A stretch of DNA of 42,135 bases, taken from NCBI GenBank assembly GCA_015061745.1, contig SUWB01000029.1, positions 1 through 42,135 of the forward strand. The letters are read 5' to 3'. This document shows, in pieces, positions 16,565 through 26,014 of the stretch. Each line of letters starts with the position of its first letter. Position 1 is the stretch's first letter. The notes beneath the pieces are model-generated. The model saw only the letters and a program-made list of their open reading frames with translations. It had not been told where the DNA came from and did no database searches. Origin of the DNA: Lentisphaerota bacterium (GTDB taxonomy: Bacteria; Verrucomicrobiota; Lentisphaeria; Victivallales; Victivallaceae). The position numbers and the translations under genes are program-made.

Positions 16565-19500
16565 ATGAAAAAAACGATGATTTTTCTGGGCATTGCCCTC
16601 AGTGTGAGTTTGAGCGGAGCTTTTTATTATGTCTCCCCTGATGGTAATGACCGTCACCCGGGAAATGACCCTGCCAAACCTTTGAAAAGTTTGACCCGGG
16701 CCCTGAGCAAAGCAAATTCAGGTGATACGATTATGGTCAGAGGCGGAATCTATCGTGAACAGTTGTGGCGGGAGTGGAGAAAGAAAAATCCTGAACCCGT
16801 TACCATTAAGGCTTTCCCTGATGAAACACCCGTGATCACTTTTGCCTGGAGTGTGAAAAACTGGAAAAAAATTTCCGGTGGACTTTTTTGTGCAGATTTC
16901 CCTTACGCTGTTTGTGATTTGTGGCAGCGGCTTACCCTTGACCGTTATCTCAAGGTCGATTCTATGGAACTGCTCAAAAAACAGCCGGGAGCCTTTTTAC
17001 AGGATCCGGAAACGGGCAGACTTTATGTCAATCCTCTGAATGGTTCGTGGCACGACGATCCCGAAAAGGCCGGATTTACTGCGATTCCTTATGGTACGGG
17101 GCGTTCTCCTTATCCTTTTGATTCCAAAGCTCCCCGGGTTCGCCGCAGCGGCTTGAGTCTGGTGGGGGACAATCTTGTTATAGACGGACTTTCTTTTGAA
17201 TTTCATTCCGCCGCAGGTTTTATTATGCGGGGACGGAAGATGGATAATTTTTACGGTTCTGCCCAGGTGCGCAACTGCAGTGCGGTGGGAACGACTCTCG
17301 GGTTTTCCAGCGGTTGGTTCGTTGCTGATACTGTTATTGAGAATTGCCGTGCCATTCGCAACAGCGGCGGCGGTATTCAGTTGGGCAACTATATCAAAAA
17401 TATAAAGATCCTCAACAATTTTTTGCTCAATAACGGCAGTTGTCTGCCTTTTTACGGCGATTATACCACTGGAAGCGGTAATGTTTATAATCTTTCCCGT
17501 TACGGGGGAGCTCAAGCTGAATATGTGGATTTTATCGGAAATAAAGTCTTCTCTCTTGATAAATCCCGCAAGGCAGGTCTTGTGCGCTGCAAAGGGGGGA
17601 TCCATAAACATACCAATCAGTTGAATAATCTCTATGTGGGAGGCTATGTCAATCTGTATTCAGTTCCCGGAAGTACCGCAACGATCAAAAACAATACGGT
17701 TCTGCCCGGAAAATTTTATTTTACAGTGCCCACTTCCGGGGAGAAGTATACGCCTGATATGAAGGACAATCTGGAACTTTCTCACAATTGGAAACGTGTC
17801 AGCCGTTTTGCCAACCCTGAGAAATATGACTTCCGTCTGCGTCCTGATTCCAAACATCTGGGCAAGGGATATGCTCCCGGAGCGGCTCCGGTCTGGTTTA
17901 TCAAGGGCGGTGCCGCCAAAAACGGCAGCGGCAGAACTCCTGAATCTCCTTTGAATTCATTTGCTCAGCTTCAGAAGCGGATCAAAAGCGGTGATACGGT
18001 CTATTTTCTGCCCGGAAACTATACCGGAAAACTGGTTTTGAAAAATCTGAAAAATGTTGTTTTGTCGGATATGACTTTTAACAAGGCAAGATATACATCA
18101 GGAGCTGTTGAAATTGTCAACTCTCAGAATATCAAATTTGAGCATCTGGACTTTTGCAATATTTCCTTTACTCTTTTGAACAGCACTGTTGAGTTCAGTG
18201 AATCATTCCTTACCGGGGTGAAGGTGCAGGCTGAAAAGGGAAAAGTTGTCTTTGCCAATTCCAGGTTTGAAAATTCTGTTGTCAAAAGCTCCGGGCGCGT
18301 GGTCCTGAGAGAAAATCTTATCCGCCGTGTCAAGATCGCTGCCGGAGATGTGGTCTCTGAGCATAACGGTTTTGCAGAAGCTGAAGAGCTTGCAGATTGG
18401 CCCTATAAAGAAACTTTCAAAAGTTTTGCCGCAGCTGAAAACGGGCAGGTTCCTCTGAAAAATCTCCTTTGCGGTTCCAAAGGAACTTGGATCGGAAGCC
18501 GGGTCGTCCGTGATATATTGCCGCCTGTTCAAGTTGAATATTTGAAGTTTTCTCCTCTTGATTGCGGTACAAGATGTATCGTTTCCTGGAATACTCCCAA
18601 AGATTATGTTCAAGCTGTCATAGATGTGTTTGACGGCAAAAAACATATTTTCAGGCATCGGGGCGAATGGGGCGAATATCTGACAACTTCAGGTGAGATC
18701 GCTATCCCCGGACTGAAAAAAGGAAAAACCTATACCGCTCAAGTGTATTTCAGGCGGCATAATGAGGCCAGCGTATGGAGAAAAAAAGTTACCTTTACAA
18801 TGCCGGAAAAGAGCGTGAAACATACGCCGCAACTTATCAAAGCCGGAGTCGGTACAAAGAATCCTGATATTGCCGCGGCTGTACGGTCTGCCCGCAAGGG
18901 AGATACCATTTTTATTACGCCGGGAGTCTATACTGAAATGATCAATGTTTATGCCGATGATGTGACCATCAAAGCAAAACCCGGAACCGTGAAAATTTCA
19001 GGGGCATATATGTTTGATTACTGTCTCAGGGCTTCTGACGTAAAGGGCCTGACCCTTGACGGACTTGATTTTATCGGGTTGCGTTATTCCAGCAAGACCC
19101 GGGCTGTGGAAATTCTCAAGTCTGAAAAAATCAAGGTGCTCAATTGCCGCTTCTTCCCCGGAATCAAAGGCCGTATGGGCAATGTGCAGCTCTTTGGCCG
19201 CTTTGTCAAAGGTTTTGAAGTGCGTAATTGTGTCTTCAATACCGGATTCCACGCAGTCTGGTTTATGGAAGCTGATGATGTCGTCGTCGATCACAACACC
19301 TTTTGGGGCGTCGGGATCAACGCCATTCACATTGGCGGCGGCCCGGGAGCCCGGGTGGTAATGACCAATAATCTGTGTGAAGATGTGGTTTCAAATCACA
19401 AGAGTCCTGCCATTTCCATCGGAGATCCGGGAACAAAGTTTGTCTGCGACTGGAACTTGTATTGGAAAACTGAGAAAAAATGTCCCGGACAAAAGATTTT

Positions 19501-19738
19501 CGGACTTGGCGGCAAGATCGGAACTGCGGCTGTCTGGCAGGTTATGAATAGCGATGTCACTCAAACTCTTGCTGAGACACGCAAGCGTTTCAATATTGAA
19601 AAAAATGGCCTTTTCGCTGACCCGAAAATGAAAAATCCTGCGAAAGGGGATTTCAGCCTTGCTCCTGATTCCCCCGCCCGCAAGCGGGGAAGTGATGGCA
19701 GGGATATCGGTGCGGATCTGAGCGTTTTCGCAGATTAA
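16565..19738 (+). CDS. Secreted right-handed parallel beta-helix protein, copy 1
   Basis: A 1,057-residue protein. A signal peptide (IFLGIALSVSLSGA) precedes FYYVSPDGNDRHPGNDPAKP, the DUF1565/PL9-like entry motif, and GDTIMVRGGIYRE. A second entry module lies at about 442-490 (GDTVYFLPGNYTG), a fibronectin III-like sandwich at about 652-748, and a third module at about 755-806 (GDTIFITPGVYTEMINVYAD). Asn/Val-rich beta-helix rungs follow each. It ends with FSLAPDSPARKRGSDGRDIG, a common closing motif of this group. Related folds include pectate, alginate and chondroitin lyases, but no catalytic triad was identified. ATG 16565 was chosen over GTG 16535 because of AAGGGA upstream and the signal peptide. 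It is closely paralogous to the next gene. Confidence 0.85.
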   Translation: MKKTMIFLGIALSVSLSGAFYYVSPDGNDRHPGNDPAKPLKSLTRALSKANSGDTIMVRGGIYREQLWREWRKKNPEPVTIKAFPDETPVITFAWSVKNWKKISGGLFCADFPYAVCDLWQRLTLDRYLKVDSMELLKKQPGAFLQDPETGRLYVNPLNGSWHDDPEKAGFTAIPYGTGRSPYPFDSKAPRVRRSGLSLVGDNLVIDGLSFEFHSAAGFIMRGRKMDNFYGSAQVRNCSAVGTTLGFSSGWFVADTVIENCRAIRNSGGGIQLGNYIKNIKILNNFLLNNGSCLPFYGDYTTGSGNVYNLSRYGGAQAEYVDFIGNKVFSLDKSRKAGLVRCKGGIHKHTNQLNNLYVGGYVNLYSVPGSTATIKNNTVLPGKFYFTVPTSGEKYTPDMKDNLELSHNWKRVSRFANPEKYDFRLRPDSKHLGKGYAPGAAPVWFIKGGAAKNGSGRTPESPLNSFAQLQKRIKSGDTVYFLPGNYTGKLVLKNLKNVVLSDMTFNKARYTSGAVEIVNSQNIKFEHLDFCNISFTLLNSTVEFSESFLTGVKVQAEKGKVVFANSRFENSVVKSSGRVVLRENLIRRVKIAAGDVVSEHNGFAEAEELADWPYKETFKSFAAAENGQVPLKNLLCGSKGTWIGSRVVRDILPPVQVEYLKFSPLDCGTRCIVSWNTPKDYVQAVIDVFDGKKHIFRHRGEWGEYLTTSGEIAIPGLKKGKTYTAQVYFRRHNEASVWRKKVTFTMPEKSVKHTPQLIKAGVGTKNPDIAAAVRSARKGDTIFITPGVYTEMINVYADDVTIKAKPGTVKISGAYMFDYCLRASDVKGLTLDGLDFIGLRYSSKTRAVEILKSEKIKVLNCRFFPGIKGRMGNVQLFGRFVKGFEVRNCVFNTGFHAVWFMEADDVVVDHNTFWGVGINAIHIGGGPGARVVMTNNLCEDVVSNHKSPAISIGDPGTKFVCDWNLYWKTEKKCPGQKIFGLGGKIGTAAVWQVMNSDVTQTLAETRKRFNIEKNGLFADPKMKNPAKGDFSLAPDSPARKRGSDGRDIGADLSVFAD

Positions 19739-19762
19739 CAAATAAATTCAAGGAAAATCAGA

Positions 19763-22700
19763 ATGAAAAAAACAGCTCTTTTACTGGCAGCTTGTCTGGG
19801 AACAACTCTCAGTGCGGCAATTTATTATGTTTCTCCCTCAGGGAGTGACAAAAATCCCGGAACGGATCCCGCCAAACCGATGAAAAGTGTCGGCCGGGCC
19901 GTGCAGAAACTCAAATCCGGAGACACCCTTATGCTTAAAGGCGGTATTTACCGTGAAAGTGTGGTGGGAGAGTGGGGTAAGAAAAATCCCAAGCCCATTA
20001 CCATCAAGGCTTTTCCCGATGAGACCCCCATTATTACCTGGGGATGGGATATCACAAATTGGAAAAAACTCCCCAACGGTCTTTTTGTGGCGGATTTCCC
20101 TTATGCGATCTGCGATTTGTGGCAGCGGATCTCCCTTGACCGCTATTTGAAACTGGGGTCAATGGAACTGCTCAAAAAACAGCCGGGAGGCTTTTGGCAG
20201 GATCCTGCAACAGGCAAGGTTTATGTCAATCCTCTGGATGGTACCTGGAACAGCGATCCTGAAAGTGCCGGATTTACAGCCGTTCCTTTTGCCAGCGGAA
20301 GCCGTCCCAGTCCCTACAATGAGACGGAGAAACTTGCACGCCGTTCCGGAATGAATTTCGTCGGTCACAATATTCACGTTGACGGTCTTGCTTTTGAATT
20401 TCACGCCGGCAAGGCTTTCTATTTGCGGGGACGGCAATTGAATCGTTTTTACGGTTCCGGAATCATCCGCAACTGCAGTGCTGTGGGAACGACCTGCGGT
20501 ATTTCCACCGGCTGGTATGTTGATGGAGTGACGATTGAAAATTGTCTTTCTGTCCGCAACAGCGGTGCCGGACTTCATACCGGCGGCTATATCAAAAATA
20601 TCAAGCTCATCAATAATTTTCTGCTGAACAACGGTTCCAGTCTGCCTTTTTACGGTAACTACACCGCAGGCGGCGGCAATGTGTACAATTTGGCCCACTA
20701 CGGTGGAGATGATGCTGCTTATGTGGATGTCATCAATAACAAAGTCATTTCTCTTGATAAATCCCGGGGCGGCGGCGTAATGCGTTACAAACCTGGTATC
20801 AGAAAACATACCAACCATTTGAACAATCTCTATCTGGGCGGCGGCGTGACCCTTTACTCCGTTCCCGGTAGTACCGCCACCATCAGAAACAACTCCGTTT
20901 TTCCTGGAAAATTCAATTTTACCGTGCCCAATACCGGAAAGAAATACACCCCCGATATGAAGGATAATCTGGAACTGCAGGGCAGCAATTGGGTGAAAAA
21001 GGGCCGTTTTGTCAACCCTGAAAAACTGGACTATCGTTTGCTTCCGGATTCGGCTTATCTGGGCAAAGGGGTTGTTCCTCAGGCTGCTCCTGTGTGGTTT
21101 GTGAAACCCGGAAGTAAAGGCGGCGACGGCAGAACTCCTGAAAAACCTTTTGCCTCCCTGGCTCAGCTCCAGTCAAAAATCAAAAGCGGCGACACTGTTT
21201 ACTTTATGGCCGGTACTTATACCGGGACTCTGAAACTGAAAAATATGAAAGATGTGGTGCTCTCTGATCGCTCTTTCAATACCGCAAAGTGGGACAAAAG
21301 TGTGATCTCTTTTGAAAATTGTTCCAATATCAAAGTTGAAAATATGGATTTTTCAAATAGTACCTTCAACTTGAAAGACAGTGTTGCAACCTTCAAGGAA
21401 AATGTTTTTAAGAGTGTCGCATTCAATGCTGCCGGCGGCAAAGCTGTGTTTGTATCTGACCGTCTCGAAAAGTGTTCCGTGAAAAGTTCCGGAAGGGTTG
21501 TTTTCAGGGAAAATATCCTGAGCAATGTGAAAACTGCCGTGAAGGATGTTGTTTCTGAACATAACGGCTTTATGACAAATGCTGAGTTGAAGGTATGGCC
21601 TTTTGTCGAAACTTACAAAAGTTTCGTTGCCGGTGTCAACGGCGTTGTGCCTTTGAAAAATATGGTTCGCGGCAGCCGCGGTAACTGGATCGGCAGCAGA
21701 GTTGTGCCGGTGAAGAAAAATCCCCTGGTAGTGGAATATGCAAAAATCATCCCCTTGAGCTGCGGAACTAAGGCTGTGGTTTCCTGGTGTACCCCCAAAG
21801 ATTATGTACAGGCTTATGTGACAGTTCTGGACGGGAAAAAGCAGGTTTTTTCCACCCGGATGCGTTTCGGTCACTACTTGAGTTGTGCCAATGAGGTTTG
21901 CATTCCCAATCTTAAGCCGGGAAAAACCTACAAAGTTCTTTTGACTCTTGCCCGTCATAATGAAGAACGCACCTGGCAGAAGTGGATGACATTTTCTACC
22001 GTCAAGGCGTCGCCCGGAAAAAGTGTCCCCCGGATCATTGAAGTGGGAAAAAATAAAAAGTATTCAAGCGTCGCCGCAGCTGTGCGGGAGGCGAAAAACG
22101 GTGATACCGTGCTCGTCGCTCCCGGATTCTATCCTGAAATGATCAATGTTTTTGCCGACAATGTGACCATTAAGGCTGCTAAACCCGGCAGTGTGCAGTT
22201 CAGCGGCGAGTTTATGTTTGACTACACCATTCAGGCTGCCAATGTCAAAGGCTTGACCATTGACGGTATTGATTTTGTGGGCTCCCGTTATTCCAGCAGT
22301 GCCAAAGTCATCTCCATCACCAATTCCACAAACATCAAGATCCGCAACTGCCGTTTCCACGCGGGCCCCAACCGCCGTATGGGAAATTTGCACATCTATG
22401 GCAGATTTGTCAAAGGATTTGAAGTGAACAATTGTGTGTTCGATACCGGATTCCACAGCGTTTGGCTGCTGGAGTCGGGGGATGTGAAAATCGACCACAA
22501 CACCTTCTGGGGGATGGGGATCAATGCCATTCACGTCGGCGGAGGTGCCGGAGAAAAGGTTGTCATCACCAACAACCTTTGTCAGGATGTGGTTTCCAAT
22601 CATAACAGCCCTGCCATTTCTGTCGGACATAACAAAACCGATTTGACTTGTGACTGGAACTTGTACTGGTTCACCAAAAAACGCTGTCCTCAGCAAAAGG

Positions 22701-22945
22701 TGTTCGGAATGGGCGGAAAACTGGGCATCCACGCCGTCGGTCAGATTATGCGTCAGGATTCCTATGTCACCATTGAGGAGTGCCGCAAAGTTTACGGCGT
22801 TGAGAAAAACGGTTTGTTTGCCGATTCCAAGATGACAGATCCCGATAAAGGAGACTTCTCTCTGAAAGCTGATTCTCCCGCCCGCAAGCGGGGCAGCGAC
22901 GGCAAAGATATCGGTGCAGATATGACTATTTGGAAAGGAAAATAA
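19763..22945 (+). CDS. Secreted right-handed parallel beta-helix protein, copy 2
   Basis: A 1,060-residue paralogue of the preceding gene, collinear over its whole length, with the same order: signal peptide (ALLLAACLGTTLSA), entry motif IYYVSPSGSDKNPGTDPAKP, second module at about 446-490 (GDTVYFMAGTYTG), fibronectin III-like region at about 656-747, third module at about 756-808 (GDTVLVAPGFYPEMINVFAD), and the closing FSLKADSPARKRGSDGKDIG. Many rungs are nearly identical between the copies, such as NNAIHxGG-type and RNCSAVGTT segments, while the middle region (about 500-600) has diverged. This indicates tandem duplication. The start is ATG with AAGGAAAA upstream, 24 bp after copy 1. Probably cell-surface or extracellular and acting on a polysaccharide (inference). 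Confidence 0.85.
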   Translation: MKKTALLLAACLGTTLSAAIYYVSPSGSDKNPGTDPAKPMKSVGRAVQKLKSGDTLMLKGGIYRESVVGEWGKKNPKPITIKAFPDETPIITWGWDITNWKKLPNGLFVADFPYAICDLWQRISLDRYLKLGSMELLKKQPGGFWQDPATGKVYVNPLDGTWNSDPESAGFTAVPFASGSRPSPYNETEKLARRSGMNFVGHNIHVDGLAFEFHAGKAFYLRGRQLNRFYGSGIIRNCSAVGTTCGISTGWYVDGVTIENCLSVRNSGAGLHTGGYIKNIKLINNFLLNNGSSLPFYGNYTAGGGNVYNLAHYGGDDAAYVDVINNKVISLDKSRGGGVMRYKPGIRKHTNHLNNLYLGGGVTLYSVPGSTATIRNNSVFPGKFNFTVPNTGKKYTPDMKDNLELQGSNWVKKGRFVNPEKLDYRLLPDSAYLGKGVVPQAAPVWFVKPGSKGGDGRTPEKPFASLAQLQSKIKSGDTVYFMAGTYTGTLKLKNMKDVVLSDRSFNTAKWDKSVISFENCSNIKVENMDFSNSTFNLKDSVATFKENVFKSVAFNAAGGKAVFVSDRLEKCSVKSSGRVVFRENILSNVKTAVKDVVSEHNGFMTNAELKVWPFVETYKSFVAGVNGVVPLKNMVRGSRGNWIGSRVVPVKKNPLVVEYAKIIPLSCGTKAVVSWCTPKDYVQAYVTVLDGKKQVFSTRMRFGHYLSCANEVCIPNLKPGKTYKVLLTLARHNEERTWQKWMTFSTVKASPGKSVPRIIEVGKNKKYSSVAAAVREAKNGDTVLVAPGFYPEMINVFADNVTIKAAKPGSVQFSGEFMFDYTIQAANVKGLTIDGIDFVGSRYSSSAKVISITNSTNIKIRNCRFHAGPNRRMGNLHIYGRFVKGFEVNNCVFDTGFHSVWLLESGDVKIDHNTFWGMGINAIHVGGGAGEKVVITNNLCQDVVSNHNSPAISVGHNKTDLTCDWNLYWFTKKRCPQQKVFGMGGKLGIHAVGQIMRQDSYVTIEECRKVYGVEKNGLFADSKMTDPDKGDFSLKADSPARKRGSDGKDIGADMTIWKGK

Positions 22946-22947
22946 TT

Positions 22948-24270
22948 ATGCTTAATTTACGTCAAATGCCGGAATATACCTTCCCGGAACCTATACTCTG
23001 GGGCAGTGCCACAGCGGGACATCAAATCGAAGGGGACAATATCCACTCTTCTCATTATCACAATGAGCAGGCACATCCTGAATATTATGATGAACCTTCC
23101 GGCAAAGCGTGCAACAGTTACGAATTGTACAAAGAAGATATTGAACTTCTGAAAAAGCTGGGGCACCAGGCATATCGTTTTTCAATCGAATGGTGCCGCA
23201 TCCAGCCGGAAGAAGGTAAGATCGACTATGAAGCTCTTGCTCACTATCAGGATATGCTCGACCGGCTCGCAGAAGCAGGGATCCACAGCAGCGTTACTCT
23301 GGTCCACTTTTCCGTTCCCTGGTGGTTCGATAAAAAAGGCGGATTTGCCAAGGCGGAAAATCTCCACTATTTTACAGAATATATCGACTTTATCGTACCG
23401 AAAATTGCAGACCGGGTCGGTTCCTGGACTATTCTCAATGAATTTAATCTGTCACGTTCTTTGGATCCCATCCAGCTCGACAGAAAAATCGGCTGCCTGA
23501 AAGCTCATTGTGCCGGTGCGCTGGCGGTGAAACAATATTCCAATGCGCCTGTGTCTTCCGCTCACGCATTTGTGCATCAGGATCCGGTGCGTCCTTTGGA
23601 CAAACTGGATTGTACAATGGCAAATCTTTCTGACTGGATGGTCAATGAATTTTTCTTTCACGCTGTCCGTACCGGCGAGATTGTACTGCCCTACCGGGAT
23701 ATGGAGTATATGCCTGAACTCAAGCAAAGCTGTGATTACTGGGCGATCAATTATTATCACAGAACTCCTGTTACAGCCAGAAGTAAGACCGGTTTAGGAA
23801 CAAAATTGGAGTTCGCCCGTTACAAACTGGTCGATTGTGACTTCGGACAGCGTGAGTTCAATCCGGAATCATTTATGCAGTGTGCTTCAAGAATCACCGA
23901 CAAGCCGGTATGGATTACTGAAAACGGTATTTGCTGCGATGATGACCGTTTCAGGATTATGTATACGATGCTTCAGCTTGAAGCAATGAAAATGGCTTTG
24001 GCCTACTATCCGGAACTCAAGATCAAGGCTTATATGCACTGGTCTTTGCTTGATAACTACGAGTGGAGTTCTTATATTCCCCGTTTCGGCTTGTGTGACG
24101 TGAACCGTGAAACCTTTGAAAGAACTCCAAAGCCCAGTGCCTGGTTCCTGAAAGAGGTCATTGAACGCAATGGTTTTTCCGGTGAACTCTTTGAAAAATA
24201 TGTGCCGGAACTTTCCGGATTCACATTGTATGAAGGTGTGAATAAGGCGATCGGAATTACCATCAACTGA
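22948..24270 (+). CDS. Glycoside hydrolase family 1 beta-glycosidase
   Basis: A 440-residue cytoplasmic (no signal peptide) TIM-barrel retaining glycosidase. The N-terminus LWGSATAGHQIEGD is the GH1 entry signature. Acid/base Glu165 lies in TILNEFN (family usually NEP) and nucleophile Glu325 in VWITENGI. HWSLLDNYEWSSYIPRFGL is the conserved aglycone-side stretch. ATG 22948 follows GGAAAGGAA with good spacing; the in-frame TTG at 22930 overlaps that ribosome-binding site and is rejected. It starts 2 bp after the beta-helix copy 2 stop and is followed 31 bp later by the ABC exporter gene, so it is part of this four-gene run. The substrate is probably an oligosaccharide from the polymer these genes handle. 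Confidence 0.92.
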   Translation: MLNLRQMPEYTFPEPILWGSATAGHQIEGDNIHSSHYHNEQAHPEYYDEPSGKACNSYELYKEDIELLKKLGHQAYRFSIEWCRIQPEEGKIDYEALAHYQDMLDRLAEAGIHSSVTLVHFSVPWWFDKKGGFAKAENLHYFTEYIDFIVPKIADRVGSWTILNEFNLSRSLDPIQLDRKIGCLKAHCAGALAVKQYSNAPVSSAHAFVHQDPVRPLDKLDCTMANLSDWMVNEFFFHAVRTGEIVLPYRDMEYMPELKQSCDYWAINYYHRTPVTARSKTGLGTKLEFARYKLVDCDFGQREFNPESFMQCASRITDKPVWITENGICCDDDRFRIMYTMLQLEAMKMALAYYPELKIKAYMHWSLLDNYEWSSYIPRFGLCDVNRETFERTPKPSAWFLKEVIERNGFSGELFEKYVPELSGFTLYEGVNKAIGITIN

Positions 24271-24301
24271 AAATCAATCTCATTTGACAGGATAGAAGTT
24301 A

Positions 24302-26014
24302 ATGCTTGACGTGATACGCGGTTTGCGTTTGATGCTGACAAGGGCGGATAAGTTCCGCCTTGTCGGACTTATTGTTCTGCTTTGCATCGGTGCATTTATG
24401 GAAATTGCCGGTTTGGGGCTGGTGCTGCCTCTGGTCGCATCATTTACCAAACCGGAGCTTTTTGAACAGAATAAGGCTCTGCATTTATTCCGTCAGCTCT
24501 TTGCCGGATTGAATGACAGTCAATTCCTCCTTGTCTGTTGTGGGATCATCGTCTTGCTCTATGTGCTGAAAAATCTGTGGATTTTCTTTACAATGCACAT
24601 CTATACCCGTTTTGTTTATCAACGGCTGTCGAGGATCGCCTGTCGGCTTTTTTCCGGTTTTCTGGAGGGAAAATACCATATTTTTACTCAATACGGCAAG
24701 GTTGAGTTAAATACGCTTCTCGGCAAAGTAGATCTGATGTGTTCTATGGTGCTGCTGCCCTTTATGCTGATAACAGTTGATTTGCTGACTGTTTTTTTCA
24801 TAAGTGTCACGCTGCTGCTGACGATTCCGATGGTGGTATTGAGCTGCGGTATTATTTTTACTGTGGGAACGTTGCTGATTTGTCTGCCTACACGGAAATT
24901 AAGTGAAAAAACAGGTGAGGGGATCAACACGCAGACCTCAAAGCTCAATCAACTTTCTCTCTATGCTTTGGAAGATGTCAAAACGATCAAGGTGACCGGG
25001 ACAACTCCCTTTTACGCTGATGCTTACAAAAATATCCGGTTGGCAAAAAGCCGGTGTGATTCTGTGTTTTATATCCTGGGGCAGGTGCCGCGGCTGGTTC
25101 TTGAAACTTTGGGCGTGGCATCTGCAATACTCATATTGATGCTGATGTTATGGAGGGGGATACCTGTCGGAACTGTTATCTTGAGTTTCAGTTTATTGAT
25201 TGCAGCTATGTCCCGACTGCTTCCCGCCATCAGCAGGATCAATTATGCTCTCAATTCAATAAAAATCGGTTATCCCTTTTTCAGAGACATTGTTGATGCC
25301 TTGCAGTGGGAAAAAGAAGATTTGGGAAATACAAACGGAAAACTTGAGTTTCAGAATGAAATCAAGGTGGAGGATCTTACCTTTTCTTATCCCGGAAGTG
25401 ACAGAAACATTCTCTCCCATTTAAGCTTTTCTCTGAAACGTAATACCTCTCTGGCAATTGTCGGTCCCACCGGCGGCGGAAAAAGTACTCTGGTGAATCT
25501 GCTGTTGGGATTTTACCGGCCGGATTCAGGGAAAATTATGGTTGACGGCAGAAATATCAATGACTCTTTGGGGGCTTGGCGGAAATTGATCGGTTTTGTC
25601 CCGCAGCATATCGTTCTTGCCGACGCTTCTGTGGCTGCCAATGTGGCTGTCGGTGTCGATGATGAAAAGATCGACCGGAAACGGGTGCGGGAGGTGTTGC
25701 GTATTGCCCAAATGGAAAATTTTGTGGATTCCCTGCCTGAGGGAATGGAAAGTTCTATCGGAGATAACGGGATCCGGCTGTCCGGCGGACAGCGGCAGCG
25801 TATAGGTATTGCCCGGGCCCTTTATAAAGACCCGGAAATCATTATTTTTGACGAGGCCACCAGTGCTCTTGACAGTGAAACCGAAGATGCCCTTATTTCC
25901 GCCGTGGAAAAACTGCACGGTGCCAAGACGATTATTATGGTGGCTCACCGCTTGAGTACCGTCGAAAAATGCGAACAGCGTATTGAAATCAAACCTGTTC
26001 AGGACAATTTGTGA
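24302..26014 (+). CDS. ABC exporter, PglK/MsbA-type permease-ATPase
   Basis: A 570-residue half-transporter. The N-terminal ~330 residues hold about six hydrophobic segments, starting with the MEIAGLGLVLPLVASF helix typical of PglK/WlaB lipid-linked-oligosaccharide flippases. The C-terminal ATPase has Walker A GPTGGGKST (about 388), Q-loop FVPQH, signature LSGGQRQR (about 493), Walker B IIIFDEATSALD and H-loop VAHRLS. It probably works as a homodimer in the inner membrane, exporting lipid, glycolipid or glycan precursor; the exact substrate is unknown. It is the last gene of the beta-helix/GH1 run. Its 3' end overlaps the oppositely directed ThuA-like gene by 26 bp. Confidence 0.9.
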   Translation: MLDVIRGLRLMLTRADKFRLVGLIVLLCIGAFMEIAGLGLVLPLVASFTKPELFEQNKALHLFRQLFAGLNDSQFLLVCCGIIVLLYVLKNLWIFFTMHIYTRFVYQRLSRIACRLFSGFLEGKYHIFTQYGKVELNTLLGKVDLMCSMVLLPFMLITVDLLTVFFISVTLLLTIPMVVLSCGIIFTVGTLLICLPTRKLSEKTGEGINTQTSKLNQLSLYALEDVKTIKVTGTTPFYADAYKNIRLAKSRCDSVFYILGQVPRLVLETLGVASAILILMLMLWRGIPVGTVILSFSLLIAAMSRLLPAISRINYALNSIKIGYPFFRDIVDALQWEKEDLGNTNGKLEFQNEIKVEDLTFSYPGSDRNILSHLSFSLKRNTSLAIVGPTGGGKSTLVNLLLGFYRPDSGKIMVDGRNINDSLGAWRKLIGFVPQHIVLADASVAANVAVGVDDEKIDRKRVREVLRIAQMENFVDSLPEGMESSIGDNGIRLSGGQRQRIGIARALYKDPEIIIFDEATSALDSETEDALISAVEKLHGAKTIIMVAHRLSTVEKCEQRIEIKPVQDNL

